A DNA stretch of 64,000 nt from Aquimixticola soesokkakensis (GCF_900172375.1 NZ_FWFS01000003.1:1-64000); one strand, 5' to 3'; positions 16,748 to 26,047 are shown, counted from the first letter of the stretch. The notes: generated by a model not told the origin, from the sequence alone. Numbers and translations are program-made.

Positions 16748-19102
16748 ATGCGCATTTACCTTCACATCGGCATGGACACCTGCGGCGTGTCGCGGGTGCA
16801 AAAGTTTCTCGACGCCAAGCGCGACCAGCTTGCGGGCAAGGGCGTTCTCTATCCGATCAAACCGGGCCGCCAAAACCACACGCGCCTCTATATGGCCGTG
16901 TCGGACCCTGAAAACGTTGATGTTTTGCGCTGGAACCGTGGCTATGCGACAGCCGCCTTGCAGGCCAATCTGCGCATGGCGGTGATCAAGGAGCTGGCGG
17001 GCGAAGTGGCGAAATCCGCGCCCACGACGATGATCCTGTCGGCCAACCAGTTCGGCTCGGCGCTGCGCACCCCGTCCGAGCTTGGGCGTCTGCACGACAT
17101 CCTGCGCCAGTTTTCCGACGATATCCGCATCGTCGCCCATGTGGAGGAACAGTCGCGCGTGCTGATGCGCCACTATTTCGAGCAGTTGCTCGCAGGGCGC
17201 ACCGCCTCACTCAAGCTTGAGCTGGGGATCGCAGGCGCGGATCCGCAGGATTGGGCCGAGGAATGCATCGACATGATGCCCCGCCTCAACCCCTTGATGA
17301 ACGAATTCGCCGAAGTGCAGGCCCCGGCCTTCTGGCTGGATTACGCGGGCCTGCAAAAGCGCTGGGAAGATGTGTTTGGCGCGGGGTGCTTTTCCTTTCG
17401 CAGCTACGACCCCGAAACATTTTACGGCGACGACAGCCTCGCGCAGGAAGTTTGCGCGGCCTTTGATCTGCCCAAGAATATCGGCAAGATCGACGCCGCC
17501 CGCGCGCCAACCCCCGCCCCCGCGCCATGGGCCACCCGCGCGCGCCAGATGAATCTGTTGTTTTCCAAAGCCTTGGCAAAGGAACGCCTGATCCCGCGTC
17601 AGCTGTGGCGCAAACTTCTGATCGAAGTGGGAATCGGCGGTGCGCCGCTGCAAGCCGGTGCCCTGTCCCCGATTTCCAACATTTTCAAAGCCTCGAACGC
17701 CGCTTTGGTCCAGGCCCACCCGGCGCTAAGCGCCAAGGCGATGACGCCCGATGCGCCGCTGGATGACTGGACAGAGGCCAACCCCGAACGCGGCTTTCGC
17801 GCCACGCAGTATATGTGCGTGTTCCTGCCGCGCATCGACGCGGCCACCATCGAGGAGCGCGAAAAGCGCGCCGCCGCCATCGAAGCGCTGGCCGCCCATG
17901 GCGCGGAGGGGCCCAAACTGTCGCCCGTGGCCGAAAAACTTCTGCCCCCCCTCGCCAAGGACAACTACCCCAAGCTGGCCGTGGGCCGCTTTGCCCCCCA
18001 CAATAAACTCGGACATGTCGAGGAAGACACCGCCCAAAGCCCCTACCCCGCGATGACGCCCCACGAACTGCCCAAGGGCAAAACGGGCAATGTCATCGTG
18101 GGCTGCATGAAAAACGAAGGCCCCTATATTCTGGAATGGGTCGCCTATCACCGCGCCATCGGGGTCGATAATTTCCTGATCTATACCAATGATTGCTCCG
18201 ACGGGACCGACGAGATCCTCGGGCGTCTGATGGAGCTGGGCGTGATCGAGCACCGCCTCAACAACGACTGGAAGGGCAATTCGCCCCAGCAATATGCGCT
18301 GAACCAGTCGCTCAAGGAACCGGTGATCATGAACGCCGACTGGATCGCCCATATCGATGTCGACGAATTCATGAACATCCGCACCGGCAATGGCACGCTG
18401 GACGATCTGTTTGCCGCCGCGCCCGACGCGACCGCCTGGGCCATGACGTGGCGGCTGTTTGGGCACAACGATGTGACGCAATTTGCCGATGATCTGGTGA
18501 TCGGCCAGTTCGATCACTGCGCGCCCAAATACTGCCCCAAGCCCCACACGGTGTGGGGGTTCAAGACGATGTTTCGCAACGATGGCGCTTATGAAAAGTT
18601 TTCCTGTCACCGCCCCAACAAACTCGATCCCGCCCGCGCCGCCGACATCAAATGGGTCAACGGTTCGGGCAAGGACATGGGCGAGGAGGTCAAGGAAAAC
18701 GGCTGGCGCTCGGGGCTTGGCACCATAGGCTACGACCTGATCCAGCTGAACCACTATGCGCTGCGCTCGGCGGAAAGCTATCTGATCAAACGCCAGCGCG
18801 GTCGCGCCCTGCATGTCGACCGCTCCATCGGCATCAACTACTGGGTGCGCATGGACTGGAACCAGCACAAGGATGTGTCGATCCAGCGCAATATCGAACG
18901 GACCCGCGTTGAGTTGGACAGGCTGCTGGCCGATGACGTGCTGCGCGACCATCACGCGCGCGCGGTCGACTGGCACCGCGCCAAAGCGGCAGAACTGCAC
19001 CAGAACCCCGAATTCGAAACCCTCTACGAACAGGCGCTCGAAACCAAGCTCGACGATCTTGAACGGGTCGCTTTCGCCCTGGCGCTGGATCTGGAAAGCT
19101 GA
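16748..19102 (+). CDS. Fusion of a degenerate sulfotransferase-like domain and a DVDEF glycosyltransferase
   Basis: A 784-residue two-domain protein. Residues 1 to about 330 begin MRIYLHIGMDTCGVSRVQKFL, aligned with the HIG-type PAPS loop but without its Lys and Thr pair, and later carry DDIRIVAHVEEQSRVLMRHYFEQLL, like the 3'-phosphate region. A linker follows (about 330-445). The C-terminal domain from about residue 448 repeats the glycosyltransferase motifs: NVIVGCMKNEGPYILEWVAYHRAIGV, YTNDCSDGTDEIL, HIDVDEFMNI (near 537) and IQLNHYALRSAESYLIK. It sits between two stand-alone versions of that domain. The N-terminal half may bind a nucleotide or glycan without transferring sulfate. Confidence 0.75.
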   Translation: MRIYLHIGMDTCGVSRVQKFLDAKRDQLAGKGVLYPIKPGRQNHTRLYMAVSDPENVDVLRWNRGYATAALQANLRMAVIKELAGEVAKSAPTTMILSANQFGSALRTPSELGRLHDILRQFSDDIRIVAHVEEQSRVLMRHYFEQLLAGRTASLKLELGIAGADPQDWAEECIDMMPRLNPLMNEFAEVQAPAFWLDYAGLQKRWEDVFGAGCFSFRSYDPETFYGDDSLAQEVCAAFDLPKNIGKIDAARAPTPAPAPWATRARQMNLLFSKALAKERLIPRQLWRKLLIEVGIGGAPLQAGALSPISNIFKASNAALVQAHPALSAKAMTPDAPLDDWTEANPERGFRATQYMCVFLPRIDAATIEEREKRAAAIEALAAHGAEGPKLSPVAEKLLPPLAKDNYPKLAVGRFAPHNKLGHVEEDTAQSPYPAMTPHELPKGKTGNVIVGCMKNEGPYILEWVAYHRAIGVDNFLIYTNDCSDGTDEILGRLMELGVIEHRLNNDWKGNSPQQYALNQSLKEPVIMNADWIAHIDVDEFMNIRTGNGTLDDLFAAAPDATAWAMTWRLFGHNDVTQFADDLVIGQFDHCAPKYCPKPHTVWGFKTMFRNDGAYEKFSCHRPNKLDPARAADIKWVNGSGKDMGEEVKENGWRSGLGTIGYDLIQLNHYALRSAESYLIKRQRGRALHVDRSIGINYWVRMDWNQHKDVSIQRNIERTRVELDRLLADDVLRDHHARAVDWHRAKAAELHQNPEFETLYEQALETKLDDLERVAFALALDLES

Positions 19103-19124
19103 CGGCAGCAGGAAAGGCCGAGCC

Positions 19125-20189
19125 ATGAGCATCCGCACGCTGGCCGTTTTGACGGTGCGCAACGAAGGGGCCTTTCTGCTGGACTGGCTTGCGCATCACC
19201 GCGCGGTCGGATTTACCGATTTTCTGGTCCTGTCGAATGATTGCGACGATGGCACCGATGCCCTGCTTGATCGCCTGCATGCGATGGGCGAGATCACCCA
19301 TCTGCCCAACCCTGCGCCGCATTTGGGGGGCATCCAGTTTGCTGGGCTCAAGCGGGCCGACAAACATCCGCTGCTGCGCGAGGTGGACTGGATTCTGGCG
19401 CTGGATGTCGATGAATTCGTCAACATCCACACCGGCGACGGCACGCTGGGCGCGCTGCATGCCGCGCTGCCCGACGCGGATGCGATCACGCTGACCTGGC
19501 GCCTGTTTGGCAACGGCGGGGTCGCGCAATATCTCGACACCCCCGTGCCCGACCAGTTCCGCCGCGCAGCGCCCGTGGAAATGAACTGGCCGTGGCGCGC
19601 GTCGATGTTCAAAACCCTTTATCGCAACGACGGCCAGTATCGCAAACTGGGCGTCCACCGCCCCCGCGCCTTGCAAAAAGGGGCAGTGCCGCGCTGGGTT
19701 GACGGCTGCGGGCGCAGCCTGTCGGGGGATTTCCTGACAAAGCGCCTGTTTTCCCCCTTTGGCCGCGACAACTACCAGCTGGTCCAGCTCAATCACTATC
19801 CGCTGGGGGCGATGGCCAGCTATATCCTGAAATGCGACCGCGGACGGGCCGTGCATGACGCTGACCGCCTCGGGATGGATTACTGGGTCGAGCGCAACTG
19901 GTGCGTCGAGGAGGACAACAGCATTTCGCGCTACACCCCCGCGCGCGACGCGATCCGCACCGCCCTTGCAAGCGATCCCGTTCTGGCGGATTTGCACACC
20001 AAAGCCGTGGCCTGGCGGCACGCGCGCTTTGGCGAACTCATGGAATCCGAACCGCTGCGCGCGCTGTTCGGACGGCTGGTAATGACACCGCCCAGCCAGC
20101 CTGTCCCGCAACAGGTCGCACGCTACCTTTTCCGTTTTGCGCGCAATGGACGAGCCAAAGCGGCATCGTCAAACAAGGCGCAACAATAA
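19125..20189 (+). CDS. Glycosyltransferase family 2-like protein (DVDEF type), third of three
   Basis: A 354-residue protein with the same motif order as its two neighbours: AVLTVRNEGAFLLDWLAHHRAVGF, LSNDCDDGTDALLDRL, LALDVDEFVNIHTGDGTL near residue 90, and VQLNHYPLGAMASYILKCDRGRAVH. The start at 19125 follows AGGAAAGG and comes 22 bases after the fusion gene, so the three form one operon. The C-terminal tail is basic (RNGRAKAASSNKAQQ). The three domains look like products of tandem duplication followed by divergence, possibly with one linkage specificity each. Confidence 0.83.
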   Translation: MSIRTLAVLTVRNEGAFLLDWLAHHRAVGFTDFLVLSNDCDDGTDALLDRLHAMGEITHLPNPAPHLGGIQFAGLKRADKHPLLREVDWILALDVDEFVNIHTGDGTLGALHAALPDADAITLTWRLFGNGGVAQYLDTPVPDQFRRAAPVEMNWPWRASMFKTLYRNDGQYRKLGVHRPRALQKGAVPRWVDGCGRSLSGDFLTKRLFSPFGRDNYQLVQLNHYPLGAMASYILKCDRGRAVHDADRLGMDYWVERNWCVEEDNSISRYTPARDAIRTALASDPVLADLHTKAVAWRHARFGELMESEPLRALFGRLVMTPPSQPVPQQVARYLFRFARNGRAKAASSNKAQQ

Positions 20190-20304
20190 CGGGCTTTGCC
20201 TTATTTATTCCTTAAAGAGCCCCATTGAACGCCGCCATCGGTAAACAGTACATTAACCATTAACGCCCCATACCTTGGAACAGGCGTATGAATGGGAGAA
20301 CCCG

Positions 20305-21327
20305 ATGCCGGAACTGATGCCCGACCAAACGCATGCGCGGATGAGCGACGCAAAACAGGCCCTGACAGCCGACCCCTCCGAGATGACATTCGACGAGTGG
20401 CTGGCGGCTGTCGAGGAACTGGGCGAGGACCGTGGGTTCTTTGAACCGCTTGGCCCCGATCATTCTGCCGTGTTCACCGACGAGGGCGATTGCCTGCTTG
20501 TCACCTTTGAAAGCGTCGATGACATGATGGTGCGCTCGGAGGATGGCTTGCCGCTTGGCTTTGCCCTTGCCGATCCGCATGGCTGGTCTCAGCTGACGCT
20601 GTTTTCCCACGATCAGACCCAACGCCCCAGCTGGTTTCGCCACCGCGCGATCTACGGGTTTCTCGACCGGCTGACGGATGAGGATTTTTTTGATCGCTAC
20701 CAAAAAGTCGTGTTCTACGGCTCGGGGGCTGCGGGCTACGCCGCGGCGGCCTATTCGGTAGCCGCCCCCGGGGCCACCGTTGTGGCCCTTGCTCCGCAAG
20801 CGACCCAAGCGGCCCTGCTTGCGTCCTGGGATCATCGCCACCCCAAAGCGCGCGCCATGGATTTCTCCTCGCGCTACGGTTTCGCCCCCGACATGGTCGA
20901 GGCGGCACAATCGGCCTTTGTGTTCTTCGACCCTTTGGTGGCCGAAGACGCAATGCACGCCGCCCTCTTTGCGCGCCCGCATGTGACGCTGAAACCCTGC
21001 CGCTTCTTTGGCGAGCGGCTGGAAGAAGCCTTTATCGACATGGATATTCTCGGTCCGCTGCTGAAAGCCGCAATGGATGACCGGCTGACCCTGCCGCTGA
21101 TCAACAAGCTGTTGCGCCGGCGCAAGGGCCAGACGATCTACCACAACGAGATGCTCAAATCCCTGCGCCAAAGCGACCGCCCGGCGCTGGTCGCGCATCT
21201 TGCGCGCTTTGTTTTGACCCGGCGCAACGCCCCGCGCTATCGCCGCGCGTTGCAACAGGCCCGCACGGAGCTGTCGGCCAAAGGGTTCGAGCCGGACTGG
21301 CTGCTCGAAGATCCGACACGCGACTAG
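20305..21327 (+). CDS. Unassigned protein with a Rossmann/alpha-beta-type core
   Basis: A 340-residue soluble protein. An acidic N-terminal part (MTFDEWLAAVEELGEDRGFFEPLGPDH) precedes a core with VVFYGSGAAGYAAAAYSVAAPGATVVALAPQAT (about 140-170), a GxGxxG turn after a beta strand as in alpha/beta hydrolases or Rossmann folds. From memory, relatives in this order are sometimes labelled phosphoadenosine phosphosulfate reductase, but no CysH motif is present and I do not accept that name. The ATG at 20305 follows GGGAGAA; one at 20275 is also in frame. It lies 115 bases after the glycosyltransferase operon, same strand. Confidence 0.6.
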   Translation: MPELMPDQTHARMSDAKQALTADPSEMTFDEWLAAVEELGEDRGFFEPLGPDHSAVFTDEGDCLLVTFESVDDMMVRSEDGLPLGFALADPHGWSQLTLFSHDQTQRPSWFRHRAIYGFLDRLTDEDFFDRYQKVVFYGSGAAGYAAAAYSVAAPGATVVALAPQATQAALLASWDHRHPKARAMDFSSRYGFAPDMVEAAQSAFVFFDPLVAEDAMHAALFARPHVTLKPCRFFGERLEEAFIDMDILGPLLKAAMDDRLTLPLINKLLRRRKGQTIYHNEMLKSLRQSDRPALVAHLARFVLTRRNAPRYRRALQQARTELSAKGFEPDWLLEDPTRD

Positions 21328-21352
21328 GCACCGCCAGGGCGCAGCGAGGGCG

Positions 21353-21964
21353 CTACAACCCGCCCTCAAGCCGCAGGAACGCCACCACATCGGCCACGCC
21401 GCGCCCCTCGCGGATCGACCCCATGACATAGGGCCGCGCGCCGCGCGCCGCCTTGGTGTCGGCCTCAAGCAGGGCCGCATCCACGCCGACATAAGGCGCA
21501 AGGTCGATCTTGTTCACCACCAGCAGGTCCGAGCGCGTCAGACCGGGACCTTTCTTGCGCGGGATGTCCTGCCCTGCGGCCGTATCGATCACATAGATGG
21601 TCAAATCGGCCAGTTCCGGTGAAAATGTCGCCGCCAGATTATCGCCGCCGCTTTCAATCAGGATCACATCCAGATCAGGAAAGGCCGCGCTGAGATCGGC
21701 CACGGCGGCCAGATTGATCGACGCATCTTCGCGGATTGCCGTATGAGGACAACCGCCGGTTTCGACACCGCGAATGCGCTCCATCGGCAGGATTTGCTGA
21801 CGCATCAGCGCCTCTGCATCCTCGCGTGTATAAATGTCGTTGGTGATTACCGCGACAGAAAATTCCTGCGACAGCGCCTTGGCAAGCGCGCCGGTCAGGG
21901 TGGTTTTCCCCGCGCCCACCGGCCCGCCGATGCCCACGCGCAAAGGTCCGTTTTTCGAGGCCAT
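21353..21964 (-). CDS. ureG: Urease accessory GTPase UreG
   Basis: A 203-residue GTPase that powers nickel delivery to urease. It contains the P-loop [18 protein letters not shown], the nickel-binding-type motif [17 protein letters not shown], the switch [18 protein letters not shown] and the base-recognition motif VVNKIDL. The length is typical. It is the last gene of the urease operon, 14 bases after ureF, and converges with the gene at 20305. Confidence 0.97.
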   Translation of the reverse strand: MASKNGPLRVGIGGPVGAGKTTLTGALAKALSQEFSVAVITNDIYTREDAEALMRQQILPMERIRGVETGGCPHTAIREDASINLAAVADLSAAFPDLDVILIESGGDNLAATFSPELADLTIYVIDTAAGQDIPRKKGPGLTRSDLLVVNKIDLAPYVGVDAALLEADTKAARGARPYVMGSIREGRGVADVVAFLRLEGGL

Positions 21965-21978
21965 AGTATTGAATTCCT

Positions 21979-22629
21979 TCAGGTTTTAAAAATCCGCACC
22001 GGCATTTCCTCATGGCGCGCGGCGGTCACATCCGCCGCCAGAGCCGCGCTGGTCAGCGTGTCGGCTGTCGCCCCAAGCGCCCCAGACGCCACCGCCCCGA
22101 TCACATCGTGCAAGCCCGAGAGCACCCGCTGGCCCTCGGTTTGACCCAGGGGCACAAAGCGCACCGCCGCGCTCACAAGGTTCGCTGTAAAGCTGTGCAG
22201 ATAGAGCGCCGCCACATCGCGCGTCTCCAGCGACAGGCGCCGTGCCGCCACGCCCACCGCCACCGGAAGCGCCATGGCGGGGATCGCTTCGCCCCCCATG
22301 CTGCTCACCGTGCGCGCAAATGCAGTGCCCTGCGCAAAGGTTTCTTCCCACCGTTCGCGCGTCGGGGCCAGCGCCCGGGCCAAATCCGCGATGTCATCGA
22401 CCTTGGCGCCGCGCAACACCATGACCAAAAGCCCCGCGTCCATCCGCCCCGCGCCAAAGCGCAGCGTGTCCTCAAGCCAGCGGGCCAACTGGGCGCCATC
22501 TCCGACCGACCCGTCAGAAATCGCCAGTTCCAACGCATGGGAATAGGCAAAACTGCCCAAGGGAAACGCGGGCGAAAGCCACTGCGTGAGCGTCAGCAGG
22601 TCGCTGTTGAAGGGCGCGGCGTCAGTCAT
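21979..22629 (-). CDS. ureF: Urease accessory protein UreF
   Basis: A 216-residue helical chaperone that joins UreD and UreG in the activation complex. Hallmarks are [29 protein letters not shown] near the N terminus and [27 protein letters not shown] late in the protein. The ATG at 22629 was chosen because it overlaps the ureE stop by 8 bases; a longer frame upstream reads through the ureE histidine tail and is not UreF-like. Confidence 0.93.
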   Translation of the reverse strand: MTDAAPFNSDLLTLTQWLSPAFPLGSFAYSHALELAISDGSVGDGAQLARWLEDTLRFGAGRMDAGLLVMVLRGAKVDDIADLARALAPTRERWEETFAQGTAFARTVSSMGGEAIPAMALPVAVGVAARRLSLETRDVAALYLHSFTANLVSAAVRFVPLGQTEGQRVLSGLHDVIGAVASGALGATADTLTSAALAADVTAARHEEMPVRIFKT

Positions 22630-23152
22630 GGGAGTGGCTGTGGGGCGCGTGACTGTGGGAGGCGTGGCTGTGGGCCGCATGGCTGTGGGGGGCAGGCGCG
22701 TGATCATGCCCCATCGTGCGGCCATGACCATAGGCGCCGCCCTCGGGTTGAAAGGCCCGCAAATGCGCCGTGACCTGCGCACCAAGTCCTTCCAGCATCC
22801 CCTTGAGCACAGGGTCGTCTTTGATAAAAACCACCCCCTCGCCCATCTCGCAAGGCGTGTGGCGGTTGCCGATATGCCAGACATAGCGCAGCAAATCCGG
22901 CCCGCTGACGGCCAGCACCTGTTCTTGGGCCGCGCAGATCAAAATGCAGCGCCCGTCGTCCAATTCAAGCCCCGCACCATCGCTCAGCGAGGTGACCTGC
23001 GGCAAGTCCAGCAAGACCGCCTCCCCCCCGCGCAATCGCAGCCGTTTGCGCCGCACCAGCCGCGCCTCGTAATCCAGATCAAGGACGCCGGCCGCGCTGT
23101 CCTTATCCCAGTGACCGGCCTCCAGAACCTTCAGCCCCCGTGCATCGCTCAT
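22622..23152 (-). CDS. ureE: Urease accessory nickel chaperone UreE with histidine-rich tail
   Basis: A 176-residue metallochaperone. The N-terminal peptide-binding domain is followed by the metal-binding domain with YVWHIGNRHTPCEMGEG, whose HIGNRH is the conserved nickel-site region. The C terminus, from about residue 142, is an extended run of His-Ser-His and Ala-His units ([21 protein letters not shown]), which in other UreE proteins binds several extra nickel ions. The tail is encoded by short near-repeats and so may vary in length between strains. It opens the ureE-F-G block, separated from ureC by two genes on the other strand. Confidence 0.93.
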   Translation of the reverse strand: MSDARGLKVLEAGHWDKDSAAGVLDLDYEARLVRRKRLRLRGGEAVLLDLPQVTSLSDGAGLELDDGRCILICAAQEQVLAVSGPDLLRYVWHIGNRHTPCEMGEGVVFIKDDPVLKGMLEGLGAQVTAHLRAFQPEGGAYGHGRTMGHDHAPAPHSHAAHSHASHSHAPHSHSHD

Positions 23153-23238
23153 AGCGCCTCGCTTTGCAGAAATCCCTGCGCTTGTTTGGAAAAAATTAAC
23201 CGGTTTGGCCGCAATCTAAGGGGGTCGAGGAGAATCCT

Positions 23239-23553
23239 ATGCCACAAGATATGTCCATCCCGCCGCTCAGCCGTCTCAGCCCGTCCCAGGTGCCCGCTGC
23301 CGCTGATCTGCCGCGCCGCCTGAGCGAAATTCGCAACCGTTTGGTGGCCCTGAAGGCAGAAGAAGCCCGCCTTGCCCGACAGATTGCGGCCCAGCGCGCG
23401 GACCTCAGCGATGAGGGGCTGCGCGAATGGTCCGATCAGTCCCATGATCTTGAAAACAATTCGCCCGCCGCATGTCCGGTCACGCGCAGCCGCCCACAGG
23501 TGGCGCAAACCCTGCGCGTAACATCCGCTTTCCCTGCTCCCAAGCCGCGCTAA
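23239..23553 (+). CDS. Small coiled-coil protein, function unknown (first of a pair)
   Basis: A 104-residue protein on the strand opposite to the urease operon, in the gap between ureE and ureC. Its core LPRRLSEIRNRLVALKAEEARLARQIAAQ is a predicted short coiled coil, resembling the one in the next gene (LADELAAIRARISELRAREAVIEADL). The tail is Pro/Thr-rich. A GAGGAGAATCCT stretch just before the ATG gives a fair ribosome-binding site. No family is recognised. Confidence 0.6.
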   Translation: MPQDMSIPPLSRLSPSQVPAAADLPRRLSEIRNRLVALKAEEARLARQIAAQRADLSDEGLREWSDQSHDLENNSPAACPVTRSRPQVAQTLRVTSAFPAPKPR

Positions 23554-23598
23554 TTGCGCACCGTCACCATCCCTTGCTGGATCATCTGGAGACATAAG

Positions 23599-23922
23599 AT
23601 GTATATCAATCAAACGCTTGCGGATGAACTTGCCGCGATCCGCGCCCGTATCAGCGAATTGCGCGCCCGCGAGGCGGTGATCGAAGCCGACCTGCGCCGC
23701 GCCGGACCGGATGTCCGCTTGCGCGGCTTTTACCACGACGCGGTGATCGAGCGCACCGCCCATAGCGTTTTTGACATCAGCCGCCTGCCACTGGATATTC
23801 TGGACGATCCCGCCTTTCAGTCGACCCGCGTTGTCACGCAGGTGCGCATCGAGGCGCGCGATGCGACGCGCAAGCCCGCCGCCCTCGCAGTGGTGCCCCG
23901 CACCACGCTGGTCGCGTGTTAA
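23599..23922 (+). CDS. Small coiled-coil protein, function unknown (second of a pair)
   Basis: A 107-residue protein, 45 bases after the first member of the pair. The N-terminal coiled coil (DELAAIRARISELRAREAVIEADLRRAG) is followed by a beta-rich part (RTAHSVFDISRLPLDILDD, VVTQVRIEARD). The start at 23599 follows CTGGAGACATAAG. It ends 12 bases from the convergent YjbR-like gene. The repeated design suggests the two arose by duplication or interact through the coils. Confidence 0.6.
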   Translation: MYINQTLADELAAIRARISELRAREAVIEADLRRAGPDVRLRGFYHDAVIERTAHSVFDISRLPLDILDDPAFQSTRVVTQVRIEARDATRKPAALAVVPRTTLVAC

Positions 23923-23933
23923 CCGGATCGCCG

Positions 23934-24338
23934 TCACGCCGTAAAACCACCGTCCAAAAGGGCCGCGCGCAAACTGCCTTGCACCGCTTCGCCCGCCTGC
24001 GGCGCGCCGCCGCGTGCCGCCATCGCGACAAAATCGGCAATCAGCGCCAAATCAACCTTGGCAAAGTCAATCTGCGTCCAGCCCTCCCCTGCGCTGGCAT
24101 CGCACACCACGCAGCCCTCAGACAGCGACACAAGCAAGGCCTGCTGGGGCAGCGATAGGTTCAGGCGACCGCACGCGGGACTTTCAACCGTTGCAAAACA
24201 TCGGCCCGCGCAGAAAAAGCGCTGCGTTCCTTGCGCAACGGCACCGCTTTGAGCAAGGGCCAGCGCCTGAAACACCACGGCGTCCAGTTTGGGGGCAGCC
24301 GCGGCGCGCGGCGCGGATTTCGAACGCGATTTTGCCAT
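23934..24338 (-). CDS. MmcQ/YjbR-like small protein in the urease operon
   Basis: A 134-residue protein starting one base into the ureC stop (TGATG coupling). After a basic Ala-rich lead, RFFCAGRCFATVE, LNLSLPQQALLVSL and the late GWTQIDFAKVDLALIADFVAMAARGGAP echo the YjbR/MmcQ layout, in which a GWTRVDL-type motif precedes the last helix. Members have a double-wing DNA-binding-like fold of unknown role. The match is partial, so it may be an unrelated protein. The close coupling to ureC indicates co-expression with urease. Confidence 0.5.
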   Translation of the reverse strand: MAKSRSKSAPRAAAAPKLDAVVFQALALAQSGAVAQGTQRFFCAGRCFATVESPACGRLNLSLPQQALLVSLSEGCVVCDASAGEGWTQIDFAKVDLALIADFVAMAARGGAPQAGEAVQGSLRAALLDGGFTA

Positions 24339-26047
24339 CAGAACATGAAGTAGCGCTGCGCCATCGGCAGCACCTCGGCCGGTTCGCAGGTCAGCAACTC
24401 GCCATCCGCGCGCACCTCATAGGTTTCGGGGTTCACCTCGATCTGTGGCCGGGCGTCGTTCATCACCATCGAGGATTTGCCAATATTGCGGGTGTTTTCC
24501 ACCGCCAACGTCGATTTCGCGAGACCATAGGTCTTGGCGACCCCCTCGGCCTGCGCCGCCGCACTCACAAAAATCACCGCTGAACGTTCGACAGACCGCC
24601 CCATCGCCCCGAACATCGCGCGCGAATAGACGGGTTGCGGCGTCGGGATCGAGGCATTGGGATCGCCCATCTGCGCCATGGCAATCGTGCCACCGATCAG
24701 CACCATGTCCGGTTTCACCCCGAAAAACGCAGGCGTCCACATCACCAGATCGGCGCGTTTGCCCACCGAAACCGTGCCGATGTGACGGCTTATCCCATGG
24801 GCAATCGCCGGGTTGATCGTATATTTCGCGATGTAGCGTTTGACGCGGACGTTGTCGTTGTCGCCGGTTTCATCCGCAAGACGCCCGCGCTGTTTCTTCA
24901 TCTTATCCGCGGTTTGCCAGGTACGGATCAGCACTTCGCCCACGCGTCCCATCGCCTGACTGTCCGAGGCAATGATCGAAAACGCGCCCATGTCGTGCAG
25001 GATATCCTCGGCGGCGATGGTTTCCTTGCGAATCCGGCTTTCGGCAAAGGCCACATCCTCGGGGATGGATTTGTCGAGGTGGTGACAGACCATCAACATG
25101 TCGAGGTGTTCTTCGAGCGTGTTGACCGTATAGGGGCGCGTCGGATTGGTGGAGGAGGGCAAGACATGTTCCTCGCCCACCACTTTGATGATGTCGGGGG
25201 CGTGGCCGCCGCCTGCGCCCTCGGTGTGGAACGCGTGGATGGTGCGCCCCTTCATCGCGCCGACGGTGTTTTCGACAAAACCGCTCTCGTTGAGCGTATC
25301 GGTGTGGATCATCACCTGCACGTCCATGTCATCGGCAACCGACAAACAGCAGTCGATCGCCGCCGGTGTCGTCCCCCAATCTTCATGCAATTTCAACGCA
25401 CAAGCACCCGCTTTGACCATTTCGACCAAGGCCTGCGGCTGGCTGGCGTTGCCCTTGCCCGCCAGCCCGATGTTCATGGGCACCCCGTCAAGCCCCTGCA
25501 TCATCCGCTCGATGTGCCACGGCCCCGGCGTACAGGTGGTCGCCAGCGTCCCATGGGCAGGCCCCGTGCCGCCGCCCAGCATCGTCGTGACCCCCGAATG
25601 CAGCGCATCCTCGATTTGTTGGGGACAGATAAAATGGATATGGCTGTCCATGCCGCCGGCGGTCAGGATGCGCCCCTCGCCCGCGATGGCCTCGGTGCCG
25701 GGACCGACGATGATATCGACATTGGGCTGGGTGTCAGGATTGCCCGCCTTGCCGATCCCTACAATCACACCGGCTTTCAGGCCGATATCGGCCTTGTAGA
25801 TGCCCGTGGTATCAACGATCAGCGCGTTTGTGATCACAGTGTCGACGGCCCCCTGCGCGCGGCTCAGTTGGGATTGCCCCATCCCGTCGCGGATCACCTT
25901 GCCCCCGCCGAATTTGACCTCTTCGCCGTAGGTGGTCAGGTCACGCTCGACCTCGATGATCAGATCGGTATCGGCAAGGCGCAGCCGATCGCCCGTGGTC
26001 GGGCCGTACATATCGGCATAGGTCGCGCGGGAAATCTTGGCAGCCAT
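24338..26047 (-). CDS. ureC: Urease alpha (catalytic) subunit
   Basis: The 569-residue amidohydrolase that splits urea into ammonia and carbamate at a dinickel centre. Nickel ligands are visible in the HIHF motif (about residue 138), the carbamylated lysine in [15 protein letters not shown] (about 219), [10 protein letters not shown] and the mobile flap [15 protein letters not shown] (about 322). The N-terminal [16 protein letters not shown] and the C-terminal end [17 protein letters not shown] are complete. It needs UreDEFG, all encoded here, for nickel insertion. Confidence 0.98.
   Translation of the reverse strand: MAAKISRATYADMYGPTTGDRLRLADTDLIIEVERDLTTYGEEVKFGGGKVIRDGMGQSQLSRAQGAVDTVITNALIVDTTGIYKADIGLKAGVIVGIGKAGNPDTQPNVDIIVGPGTEAIAGEGRILTAGGMDSHIHFICPQQIEDALHSGVTTMLGGGTGPAHGTLATTCTPGPWHIERMMQGLDGVPMNIGLAGKGNASQPQALVEMVKAGACALKLHEDWGTTPAAIDCCLSVADDMDVQVMIHTDTLNESGFVENTVGAMKGRTIHAFHTEGAGGGHAPDIIKVVGEEHVLPSSTNPTRPYTVNTLEEHLDMLMVCHHLDKSIPEDVAFAESRIRKETIAAEDILHDMGAFSIIASDSQAMGRVGEVLIRTWQTADKMKKQRGRLADETGDNDNVRVKRYIAKYTINPAIAHGISRHIGTVSVGKRADLVMWTPAFFGVKPDMVLIGGTIAMAQMGDPNASIPTPQPVYSRAMFGAMGRSVERSAVIFVSAAAQAEGVAKTYGLAKSTLAVENTRNIGKSSMVMNDARPQIEVNPETYEVRADGELLTCEPAEVLPMAQRYFMF

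Noticed and set aside
20252-20263. TTAACCATTAAC as a CtrA site upstream of the 20305 gene
   Set aside because: The half-site spacing (3 bases) does not fit the TTAA-N7-TTAA pattern.
20305-21327. PAPS reductase (CysH) name
   Set aside because: No CysH-type cysteine motif or PAPS loop is visible; the GxGxxG turn fits other folds.
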